Source: Aphidius gifuensis (taxonomy: Eukaryota; Arthropoda; Insecta; Hymenoptera; Braconidae). Taken from it: DNA of 64,000 nt. The notes beneath the pieces are model-generated. The model had not been told where the DNA came from. It saw nothing but the letters and a program-made list of their open reading frames with translations, and ran no database searches. The position numbers and the translations under genes were made by a program. The DNA is taken from the NCBI RefSeq assembly GCF_014905175.1, contig NC_057791.1:9744492-9808491 (forward strand), in the 5' to 3' direction. Position 1 is the first letter of the stretch. Every line of letters begins with the position of its first letter. Shown here piece by piece: positions 46,571 through 56,689 of this stretch.

Positions 46571-49500
46571 CCCAGGTAGAAAAATATGTGTCGCGTCCGA
46601 CTTAATAAAGTCGGAGGAAAGTCGGGATTTCAGTCAGGCCGACGTCGGATATTCTGTTAGATTCCCTTAAAGGGAAAAAATTTAGAATATCAATTGCATT
46701 TTACAAAAGAAACTAAATTGTTGATAGATAGACTATTTATGTTTGTAATTTGTTTCTAATCATTCTAATCATGAATATTTTTCAATAAATTAAGCATAAT
46801 TTTTTGTTTTACTCGAATTAACATTAAAATGACAGCTTGAGGTTATAGTCGAGATTTTAGACGACATTTATGAGAAAACGGTTCTCATCCAATTACTGTA
46901 TATTGAAAATACTAAGCCAGCTGTTTTACCGGCAGGCTAGCGACGAGTAATTTTGAATATGCAACTTTAACAATCATGTTCATGTTTGGATCGGTTTGGA
47001 TTAAAAACAACAAGTTTAATAAATAAAACAATCGTCTTGAATATTGTATTAGAATATAATTACCGATTGTTTTAACATCTGTATATTGTATTGTTGACTC
47101 AGGTATATTACTATTATGATTATTATCATTATCATGTAGGAAATAAGGTAGCTAACCATACTGCTTTTCCTTGAACATTTTTATTCATTTAATAAATAAA
47201 GTACATGTAAATTTATTTAACAAAAATAGAAAAGTCCAAGGAAAAGCAGTAGCTAAGAAAAAGATGTAGCTAAGGAATTAATGTGACTCAGGAATTATTT
47301 CCTTGAAACATAATTTTTTGGCAACATTAATCCCTTAGCTACATCTTTTCCTTAGCTACTGCTTTTCCTTGGACATTTTTTATTTATTTTATAAATAAAA
47401 TACATGTAAATTTATTTTTTAAAAATACAAATGTCCAAGAAAAAGCAGTAGCTAAGAAAAAGATGTAGCTAAGGAATTGAGGTTGCCAAAGAATTATGTT
47501 TTAAAAGCAATAATTCACTCTTCTACTCCTTGGACATTTGTATTTGAAAAAAAAAAGTTACATGTATTTTATTTATAAAATAAATAAAAAATGTCCAAGG
47601 AAAAGCAGTAGCTGAGGAATTAATGTGACTAACGAATTATTTCCTTAAAACGTAATTCTTTGGCAACCTCAATTCTTTAGCTACATCTTTTCCTTAGCTA
47701 CTGCTTTTCCTTAGCTACTGCTTTTCCTTGGACATTTTTTATTTATTTTAAAAATAAAATACATGTAAATTTATTTTTTTAAAATACAAATGTCCAAGTA
47801 AAAGCAGTAGCTGAGAAAAAGATGTAGCTAAGGAATTGAGGTTGCCAAAGAATTATGTTTTAAGGAAATAATTCCTTAGTCACATTACTTCCTCAGCTAC
47901 TGCTTTTCGTTAGACATTTGTATTTGAAAAAAAAAATTTACATGTATTTTATTTATAAAATAAATAAAAAATGTCCAAGGAAAAGCAGTAGCTGAGGAAT
48001 TAATGTGACTCAGGAATTATTTCCTTGAAACATAATTTTTTGGCAACATTAATCCCTTAGCCACATTAATTCCTTAGCTACATCTTTTCCTTAGCTAGTG
48101 CTTTTCCTTGGACATTTTTTATTTATTTTATAAATAAAATACATGTAAATTTTTTTTTTTAAAATACAAATGTCCAAGAAAAAGCAGTAGCTAAGAAAAA
48201 AATGTAGCGAAGGAATTGAGGTTGCCAAAGAATTATGTTTTAAGGAAATAATTCCTTAGTCACATTAATTCGTTAGCTACTGCTTTTCGTTGGACATTTG
48301 TATTTGAAAAAAAAAAATTTACATGTATTTTATTTATAAAATCAATAAAAAATGTCCAAGGAAAAGCAGTAGCTGAGGAATTAATGTGACTCAGGAATTA
48401 TTTTCTTGAAACATAATTTTTTCGCAACATTAATCCTTTAGCCACATTAATTCCTTAGCTACATCTTTTCCTTAGCTAGTGCTTTTCCTTGGACATTTTT
48501 TATTTATTTTATAATCAAAATACATGTAAATTTATTTTTTAAAAAAACAAATGTCCAAGAAAAAGCAGTAGCTAAGGAAAAGATAAGCAACTAATAGACA
48601 TAAAAATTATGTTCCAAGGAAATAATTCCTGAGTCACATTAATTCCTTAGCTACTGCTTTTCCTTGGACATTTTTCATTTATTTTATAAATAAAATACAT
48701 GTCAATTTTTTTTCTAAAAATACAAATGTCCAACGAAAAGCAGTAGCTAAGGAATTAATGTGACTAAGGAATTATTTCCTTAAAACATAATTCTTTGGCA
48801 ACCTCAATTCCTTAGCTACATCTTTTCCTTAGCTACTGCTTTTTCTTGGACATTTGTATTTTAAAAAAATAAATTTACATGTATTTTATTTATGAAATAA
48901 ATAAAAAATGTCCAAGGAAAAGCAGTAGCTAAGGAAAAGATGTAGCTAAGGAATTGATGTGACTATCGAATTATTTCCTTAAAACATAATTCTTTGGCAA
49001 CCTCAATTCCTTAGCTACATCTTTTCCTTAGCTACTGCTTTTTCTTGGACATTTGTATTTTTAAAAAATAAATTTACATGTATTTTATTTATAAAATAAA
49101 TAAAAAATGTCCAAGGAAAAGCAGTAGCTAAGGAAAAGATGTAGCTAAGGAATTAATGTGGCTAAGGGATTAATGTTGCCAAAAAATTATGTATCAAGGA
49201 AATAATTCCTGAGTCACAATAACTCCTTAGCTACTGTTTTTCCTTGGACATTTTTTATTTATTTTATAAATAAAATACATGTAAATTTATTTTTTAAAAA
49301 TACAAATGTCCAAGGAAAAGCAGTAGCTAAGGAAAAGATGTAGCTAAGGAATTAAGGTTGCCAAAAAATTATGTTTCAAGGAAATAATGTTGCTTAAAAT
49401 ATAATTGTCTTGGCAACTGTAATTTTTTAGCTACATTTTTTCCTAAGCTACTACTTTTTCTTGCACATTTGTATTCTTAAAAATTAAATTTCATGTAATT

Positions 49501-52500
49501 TTTTTTTTAAAAAATAAAAATGTCCAAGGAAAAGTAGTAGCTGAGGAAAAGATGTAGCTAAGGAATTGAGGTTACCAAAGAATTATGTTTCAAGGAAATA
49601 ATTCATAAGTCACATTAATTCCTTAGCTACTGCTTTTCCTTGGACAATTTTTTATTTATTTTATAAATAAAATACATGTAAATTTATTTTTTAAAAATAC
49701 AAATGTCCAAGAAAAAGCAGTAGCTAAGGAAAAGATGTAGCTAAGGAATTGAGGTTGCCAAAGAATTATGTTTTAAGGAAATAATTCCTTAGTCACATCA
49801 ATTCCTTAGCTACATCTTTTTAACTATATATTTATTTTTATTTTATATAAATAAAATACATGTCAATTTATTTTTTAAAAATACAAATGTCCAAGAAAAA
49901 GCAGTAGCTAAGGAAAAGATGTAGCTAAGGAATTGAGGTCGCCAAAGAATTATGTTTTAAGGAAATAATTCGTTAGTCACCTTAATTCCTTAGCTACATC
50001 TTTTCCTTAGCTACTGCTTTTCCTTGGACATTTTTTATTGATTTTATAAATAAAATACATGTAAATTTTTTTTTTTCAAATACAAATGTCCAACGAAAAG
50101 CAGTAGCTAAGGAATTAATGTGACTAAGGAATTATTTCCTTAAAACATAATTCTTTGGCAACCTCAATTCCTTCGCTACATTTTTTTCTTAGCTACTGCT
50201 TTTTCTTGGACATTTGTATTTTTAAAAAATAAATTTACATGTATTTTATTTATAAAATAAATAAAAAATGTCCAAGGAAAAGCAGTAGCTAAGGAAAAGA
50301 TGTAGGTAAGGAATTGAGGTTACCAAAGAATTATGTTTCAAGGAAATAATTCATGAGTCACATTAATTCCTTAGCTACATCTTTTCCTTAGCTACTGCTT
50401 TTCCTTGGACATTTTTTATTTATTTTATAAATAAAATACATGTAAATTTATTTTTTAAAAATACAAATGTCCAAGAAAAAGCAGTAGCTAAGGAAAAGAT
50501 GTAGCTAAGGAATTGAGGTTGCCAAAGAATTATGTTTTAAGGAAATAATTCCTTAGTCACATCAATTCCTAAGCTACATCTTTTCCTTAGCTACTGCTTT
50601 TCCTTGGACATTTTTTATTAATTTTATAAATAAAATACATGTAAATTTATTTTTTAAAAATACAAATGTCCAAGAAGAAGCAGTAGCTAAGGAAAAGATG
50701 TAGCTAAGGAATTGAGGTTGTCAAAGAATTATGTTTTAAGGAAATAATTCCTTAGTCACATTAATTCCTTAGCTACTGCTTTTGGTTGGACATTTGTATT
50801 TTTAGAAAAAAAATTGACATGTATTTTATTTATAAAATAAATGAAAATGTCAGGAAAAGCAGTAGCTAAAATATGTGACTCAGGAATTATTTTCTTGGAA
50901 CATAATTTTGGCAACAATTCATAGCTAAATACACTTAGCTACTGCTTTTTCTTGGACATTTGTATTTTAAAAAAATAAATTTACATGTATTTTGATTATA
51001 AAATAAATAAAAAATGTCCAAGGAAAAGCACTAGCTAAGGAAAAGATGTAGCTAAGGAATTGAGGTTACCAAAGAATTATGTTTCAAGGAAATAATTCAT
51101 GAGTCACATTAATTCCTTAGCTACATCTTTTCATAACTACTGCTTTTCCTTGACATTTTTATTTATTTTATAAATAAAATACATGTAAATTTATTTTTTA
51201 AAAATACAAATGTCCAAGAAAAAGCAGTAGCTAAGGAAAAGATGTAGCTAAGGAATTGAGGTTGCCAAAGAATTATGTTTTAAGGAAATAATTCCTTAGT
51301 CACATCAATTCCTAAGCTACATCTTTTCCTTAGCTACTGCTTTTCCTTGGACATTTTTTATTAATTTTATAAATAAAATACATGTAAATTTATTTTTTAA
51401 AAATACAAATGTCCAAGAAGAAGCAGTAGCTAAGGAAAAGATGTAGCTAAGGAATTGAGGTTGTCAAAGAATTATGTTTTAAGGAAATAATTCCTTAGTC
51501 ACATTAATTCCTTAGCTACTGCTTTTGGTTGGACATTTGTATTTTTAGAAAAAAAATTGACATGTATTTTATTTATAAAATAAATGAAAAATGTCCAAGG
51601 AAAAGCAGTAGCTAAGGAATTAATGTGACTCAGGAATTATTTTCTTGGAACATAATTTTTGGCAACCTTAATTCCTTAGCTACATCTTTTCCTTAGCTAC
51701 TGCTTTTTCTTGGACATTTGTATTTTAAAAAAATAAATTTACATGTATTTTGATTATAAAATAAATAAAAAATGTCCAAGGAAAAGCACTAGCTAAGGAA
51801 AAGATGTAGCTAAGGAATTAATGTTGCAAAGGGATTAATGTTGCCAAAAAATTATGTTTCAAGGAAATAATTCCTGAGTCACATTAATTCCTTAGCTACT
51901 GCTTTTCCTTGGACATTTTTTATTGATTTTATAAATAAAATACATGTCAATTTTTTTTCTAAAAATACAAATGTTTAACGAAAAGCAGTAGCTAAGGAAT
52001 TAATGTGACTAAGGAATTATTTCCTTAAAACATAATTCTTTGGCAACCTCAATTCCTTAGCTACATCTTTTCCTTAGCTACTGCTTTTTCTTGGACATTT
52101 TTATTTATTTCAGAAATATAACACATGTAAATTTAATTTTTAAGAATACAAATGTCTAACAAAAAACAGTAGCTAAAAAAAGAATGTAGCTAAGGAAATG
52201 AGGTTGCCAAAAAATTATATTTTGAGCAACATTATTTCCTTAAAAAACAATCTATTGGCAACCTCAATTCCTTAGCTACATCTTTTCCTTAGCTACTGCT
52301 TTTCCTTGGCAAATTTTTGTTAAATAAATTTACATGTACTTTATTTATTATGGTATTTATTATAGGTAGTATGGTTAGCTACCTTATTTCCTACATGATA
52401 ATGATAATAATCATAATAGTAATATACCTGAGTCACCAATACAATATATAGATGTTAAAACAATCGGTAATTATATGCTAATACAATATTCAAGACGATT

Positions 52501-52980
52501 TTTTCATTTATTAAACTTGTTGTTTTTTAATCCAAACCGATTCAAACATGAACATGATTGTTAAAGTTGCATATTCAAAATTACTCGTCGCTAGCCTGCC
52601 GGTAAAACAGCAGGCTTAGTATTTTCGATATACAGTAATTGGATGAGAACCGTTTTCTCATAAATGTCGTCTAAAATCTCGACTATAACCTCAAGCTGTC
52701 ATTTTAATATTAATTCGAGTAAAACAAAAAATTATGCTCAATCGATTAAAAAATATTTATGATTAGAATGATTAAAAACAAATTACAAACATAAATAGTC
52801 TATCTATCAACAATTTAGTTTCTTTTGTAAAATGCAATCAATATTCTAAATTTTTTACTTTAAGGGAATTTCACAGAATATCCGACGTCGGCCCGACTGA
52901 AATCCCGACTTTCCTCCGACTTAATAAGTCGGGACACTCAGTCGGCCGACAGTCGGGTCGACGGAAGTTTTCTACCTGGG
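46571..52980. mobile_element. 6.4-kb CCCAGGTAG fold-back element (GTCGGAC motif, ~600-bp arms)
   Basis: Termini CCCAGGTAGAAAA / TTTTCTACCTGGG, flanked by AG (46569-46570, 52981-52982). Left arm 46571-47165 and right arm 52370-52980 are inverted copies with scattered differences, for example TGACAGCTTGAGGTTATAGT and GCAGGCTAGCGACGAGTAAT. Sub-terminal GTCGGA/TCCGAC words are denser on the right (52885-52965). The 5.2 kb between arms is a hairpin array. There is no ORF of note, so it is non-autonomous. The AG duplication is supported because the right-hand LINE duplication preserves the pre-insertion order GTAGTTG. Confidence 0.85.
47160..52365. repeat. Hairpin array, ~26 units of 180-200 bp
   Basis: Each unit is TGTCCAAGGAAAAGCAGTAG, CTAAGGAAAAGATGTAGC, TAAGGAATTGAGGTTGCC, then a partly inverted return (CCTTAGTCACATTAATTCC, CTACTGCTTTTCCTTGGACA). 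It is followed by a self-complementary spacer (ATTTATTTTATAAATAAAAT). Unit starts fall near 47433, 47591, 47789, 47970, 48170, 48352, 48550 and so on to 52151. Spacing alternates around 198 and 181 bp in much of the array, suggesting a two-unit higher order. No coding. Confidence 0.85.
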
Positions 52981-53036
52981 AGTTGTAATCTGAATTTTTT
53001 ACATATACACCCAGAGAGATGAAACCAAAATCATGA

Positions 53037-53825
53037 GTCCTAAAAGTCATACAAGGAGAATACTCTGAAGACGAAATCTTATCTGAAATAAAATCTAAAA
53101 TAGATACATCAACAAAAATAATAAAATTCTCAAAAATTCAATTTAAAAATAACGACACAAATAACAACTATATAATCCAAATAGAACATGATAATAACCC
53201 AAAGGATATCACAAAAATACAACATCTAGCCTATCAAAAAATAAGATGGGAGTTTTTAAGAAGAAAAAAACTTTTTCAATGTAAAAATTGCCAAAGATTA
53301 GGACATGCAAGTTCCAACTGCAACTTACCATTCAGGTGTGTCAAATGTGCACGAACACATACACCTGGATCGTGTACAATTGTTAAAGACAAAAATAAAT
53401 TATTATGTGCCAACTGTGGATTAAATGGCCACCCAGCATCATATCAAGGTTGCCCATTTATAAAAGCAAACTTTATTGCAATAAAACAAGCTGACACCAA
53501 CAAGAAACAACAAAAAACCAACAGAACATTTGATGCTCAAGCATCACTGAGAACTAATTCATCATATGCCAACATGGTCAACAACACACTAAACAATACA
53601 ATAACAACAACAACAACACAACCACTAATCAACCAACTCAATCATAACCAACAGTGGATTAAAATAATAAAAGATGAACTAGCAACCAGCATCATACAAC
53701 AGTTAACAACATCATTAACTACACTAATCTCAAGCCAACTAAATAGCATAGTAGAAAGACTTGACATGCACGAATACAACATTAATTGTCTCATTGAAGC
53801 TAATCCAAATATTGCCAATGAATAA
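53037..53825 (+). CDS. LINE ORF1 (gag-like) protein, 5'-truncated, zinc-knuckle
   Basis: An open frame of 262 codons after an in-frame stop at 53034-53036; there is no authentic start because the copy is 5' truncated (the first Met is at 53574). Residues ~10-75 resemble the PRE_C2HC-type region of arthropod LINE ORF1. Three Cys/His knuckles follow: CKNCQRLGHASSNC (C-x2-C-x4-H-x4-C), CVKCARTHTPGSC and CANCGLNGHPASYQGC, the usual triplet of jockey/R1-type gag proteins. The C-terminal ~90 residues are Asn/Thr/Gln-rich and end in a short helical stretch and a stop. Such proteins bind element RNA and package it with ORF2 product. The frame is intact from the truncation point to the stop, although the copy has lost ORF2. 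Expression is unlikely without its promoter. Confidence 0.8.
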   Translation, partial: VLKVIQGEYSEDEILSEIKSKIDTSTKIIKFSKIQFKNNDTNNNYIIQIEHDNNPKDITKIQHLAYQKIRWEFLRRKKLFQCKNCQRLGHASSNCNLPFRCVKCARTHTPGSCTIVKDKNKLLCANCGLNGHPASYQGCPFIKANFIAIKQADTNKKQQKTNRTFDAQASLRTNSSYANMVNNTLNNTITTTTTQPLINQLNHNQQWIKIIKDELATSIIQQLTTSLTTLISSQLNSIVERLDMHEYNINCLIEANPNIANE

Positions 53826-54306
53826 TTTAAATTCACTAAAATAAATTAATTACACAAGAATTAATACCAACATGTTAATAAACAAAATCAATAGTGGTCA
53901 CCATGGTGTTGTCTCAACAGTCCTCGTACAATATGGATATCCTTCAACTTCAACCATTTTTATTATTATTTATTTATTTATTTTATTTTTTTGTCTACAA
54001 AAATAACGATATGTTGGTTTTGCCTCTCGGCCTTTCCCAACATTTAGAAACATCAATAAAATTTCCACATATACAATCAGTGAACACAACAATATAGACA
54101 TCAACAAATCATCCATCTTGAGATAAAATAACCAGCCTGAATTCGAGTTGCCTGGACCCACCAAGCCATGTCTTCAACATGATCCCCCCCACTGTAAATA
54201 TTGTATAGTCCCTTTTTTAAGTTTTTTCTAAGCCTAATTTAAACCAAAATAAAATGTAATTTAATTTTTAGGAGAAATAAACTTTTTAAAAATAAAAAAA
54301 AAAAAT
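53826..54306 (+). other. 3' untranslated region and A tail of the LINE copy
   Basis: Non-coding, with an AATAAA-like signal (GAAATAAAC, ~54275) shortly before the A-rich tail. The frames at 53894-54097 and 53970-54164 have no domain and fall in this region. Confidence 0.65.
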
Positions 54307-54479
54307 GTAGTTGTAATCTGAATGTCCCGAGATCGCGTCTTGCCAGTGGTAGTTAGGTTGAGTTATGTTAGGTACATAAAATCTCTTCATTCAATCTGAT
54401 TCATCATTAACATTGTTATAATAAATTAGTAAACTGATTCACAATATACAACAAATAATGAATAAAAAAACTTTTTTTT

Positions 54480-54860
54480 AATTTACTTTTCATTCCTGAT
54501 CAGGATGCTTGCTCATATTCTAATCAAGCACTCTGACCCATTCTTGATTAGGTATCCTGGCTCCAACCTTACAATCTGGCCAGGTGTCCTGACCCGATTC
54601 TGACCAGATTCCTAAAAAAAAGCGTTACATTCTGATTCATACCTGAACAGGATTTCTGATCTGGTTCTGATTTGAATTCAGGTTCCCTGATCCCGTTCTG
54701 ATCAGAACCTGAACTAAACCACTCGGGAACCTGTTGACCATGGCGGCGTACATGGAATCGACAAATCGAAAATTCTCTACAAGCACAGAAAGTTATTTGA
54801 AAATTGAAATAGAAAAACTTGATATAATTAATAATATTGTTACGTCTTGGTATCAATATT
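54480..54860. repeat. CCTGATCAGG-motif region, second copy, with shared backbone
   Basis: 54505-54715 is packed with CCTGATCAGGA, TCTGATC, CCTGACCC and GATCAGAACC words. The adjoining 54723-54850 matches 37605-37710 of the CGGATCC element almost base for base (TGGCGGCGTACATGGAATCG, AAAGTTATTTGAAAATTG, AAAAACTTGATATAATTAAT). Backbone and motif thus assort independently. Ends not found. Confidence 0.6.
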
Positions 54861-55935
54861 ATTAATAAATAAATAAATTAATTAAATATTTAGTAAATTC
54901 AAGGGCATATAAAATACCGAGTAAGCAATTAAATTTTTTCCTTTTTTCTCACAATATGATGTTTTTTATTTTAAATTATTTTTGCAAACCGTAGTTCAAA
55001 GTCACCTTAGCTACTCGATATTTTACATCCGTTGACGTTACAAATAATTCTTTAAGTAAAATATTAAATGCTGACTATCGTGGGACAGGTAAATTATAAT
55101 TGGTCAAGATGTTCCCACTTTTAATCATCCCTTCTCTATTTTATTAATTTTTATGGGAGTTTTTATTTTTATAATTTAAGGAGCTTCACTCTTGCGACAA
55201 CTTTTGTTTGGACAATATCTAAATTAATTATTAAATTGAAAATTTTATAAATTAAATATAATTAAATAAATAATAAAATCAATTGAACTTTTACGTTTCT
55301 AATAAATAAAATTTTAAAAGTGAATTTAAATTAAATAATCTTTGTGTTTAAATTATTATTTTTCCGTTTATCAATTGACTGTTCCTAATACTTTATAAAA
55401 TGATTGACTGTGACATTTTTCCGGGGTGTTGTTTTCTGTGCTTCGAATTTATTTTACCGTTTGGATTATTCGAGACTACCAACATCAACAGGCGACCATG
55501 CAGATTGACACGCTCTCAACAACAATTGTTTCGGATTATTCTTACAACAAAGGTAGATCTACATTTATACACATTCCCTCCTAACGTTACCCTGTAGGGA
55601 ATAACAAAATAAGAGAATTTTTTAATATTAACGTGAAATACCAAGTTGATTTATTTTAATTATTCTATGATTATTTCTATGATTAAAAATGAGTGAATGA
55701 AACCAGATTTGGCTTACCTTAACCAAGCCTGACTAAATCCGGAGGTCAACTTTGAAAAAAAAATTTATGAGCCATCTAGACTCGTGGGTTTAATATGTGT
55801 AAAAATCTTCGGCGTGTTGCTGTAATTAAAAAAAATAATAATAATCGGAATTGATAACGCTTGCCATTTAATTTCTTTTGCGACTTGGTGTTTTAAATTA
55901 TTCAAATGAATTGCATTAATTTAATTTGTTGAAAT
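54861..55935. other. AT-rich DNA with two repeat fragments
   Basis: 55563-55615 (ATTCCCTCCTAACGTTACCC then TGTAGGGAATAACAAAATA) recurs inverted at 62725-62775. 55690-55770 shares CCGGAG-TAACTTTGAAAAAA with 43745-43790 and 59130-59190. A 65-codon frame at 55400-55597 has no recognisable domain. Confidence 0.5.
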
Positions 55936-56480
55936 ACCGAAGAATAGCGGTAGCTAAGGGAAAGATCAAGCTAAGGAATTAATGCAGTCAAAGAAATTTA
56001 ATATCGATTCTTATTAAGAATTAAAGAAATTAAATATCGCAATATCGATTCTTTAGCTTCATTTTTTCCTTAGCTAATGCTTTTCCTTCTGATATATATT
56101 TTGTATAGAATAGAATTATTAATTATGAAATAAGAAATTTATACTTATTTAATTTTTCATAATAAATTACATGTATTTTATTTGTTAAATGAATTAATAA
56201 AAACAAAAAAAAAGCAGTAGCTAAGAAAAAGATGAAGCTAACAAATTGATGCATCAAAAAAATTAAATTTTAAGCAACATCAATTCCTTAGCTCCGTCTT
56301 TCTCTTAGAAAATTTATGCAGCCAAAGAAATCAAATAGTAAGCTGCATCAATTCGTAACTTTATTTTTTTCTGAGCTGCTGCTTTTGCCTGGTATTTTAA
56401 TTTATTTATTTGACAAATAATATTAATATTATTTATTTTGATCAATTAAAATACAAAGGAAAAACAGTAGCTAAGAAATT
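55936..56480. repeat. AGCTAAGG hairpin satellite, eroded copy
   Basis: GCGGTAGCTAAGGGAAAGAT, GCTTTTCCTT, AAGCAGTAGCTAAGAAAAAG and complements form two or three eroded hairpins, like the array at 47160-52365 but with ATCGATTC in the loops. Confidence 0.65.
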
Positions 56481-56689
56481 AATTTGATTAATTTCAAAAA
56501 ATAGAAAGTGAATTATAAATTTAACTAGAAAGATATAAATCAAATTTATTTTGTATTTGAATACATTTTTCAAAAAAATCTTCCTCAAGTTGATTATATT
56601 TAAATCTCTAATCTTCAAATTTTATAGTTAAAATTGCAAAAAATAAATATATCATTTTTTAATTGTAATATGATGGCGAATATTTGGTT

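Larger units (their letters stand above)
52996..54306 (+). mobile_element. ORF1-only LINE copy (non-LTR retrotransposon) with 17-bp target duplication
   Basis: The element is flanked by GTAGTTGTAATCTGAAT: complete at 54307-54323, and on the left split by the later fold-back into 46567-46570 plus 52983-52995. It starts inside the ORF1 region (5' truncated), carries the gag zinc-knuckle domain, then ~480 bp of 3' sequence ending with AGGAGAAATAAAC and an A-rich tail (54285-54305). No reverse transcriptase or endonuclease region lies between ORF1 and the tail. The copy is therefore a deleted, ORF1-only derivative mobilised in trans. Confidence 0.85.
46540..54345 (+). pseudogene. tRNA-like sequence split by a LINE copy and a fold-back element
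   Basis: 46545-46570 has a strong Leu/Ser-type box A (TGGCCGAGCGTGTTAAGG). The continuation resumes at 54311 with TTGTAATCTGAATGTCCC and a weak box B (AGATCGCGTC). Removing the LINE (with its 17-bp duplication) and the fold-back (with its AG duplication) leaves about 70 bp with tRNA-like spacing. It was probably a tRNA pseudogene or SINE head before the insertions. Confidence 0.45.

Noticed and set aside
47160..52365. Regular palindromic repeats resembling a CRISPR array
   Set aside because: Units are 180-200 bp, repeats and spacers are both conserved, there are no unique spacers or cas genes, and the window is eukaryotic.
55585..55612. Resemblance of ACCCTGTAGGGAATAAC to a homing endonuclease (I-SceI-like) site
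   Set aside because: The order of blocks differs from the known 18-bp site; it is part of a dispersed repeat also found at 62725-62775.
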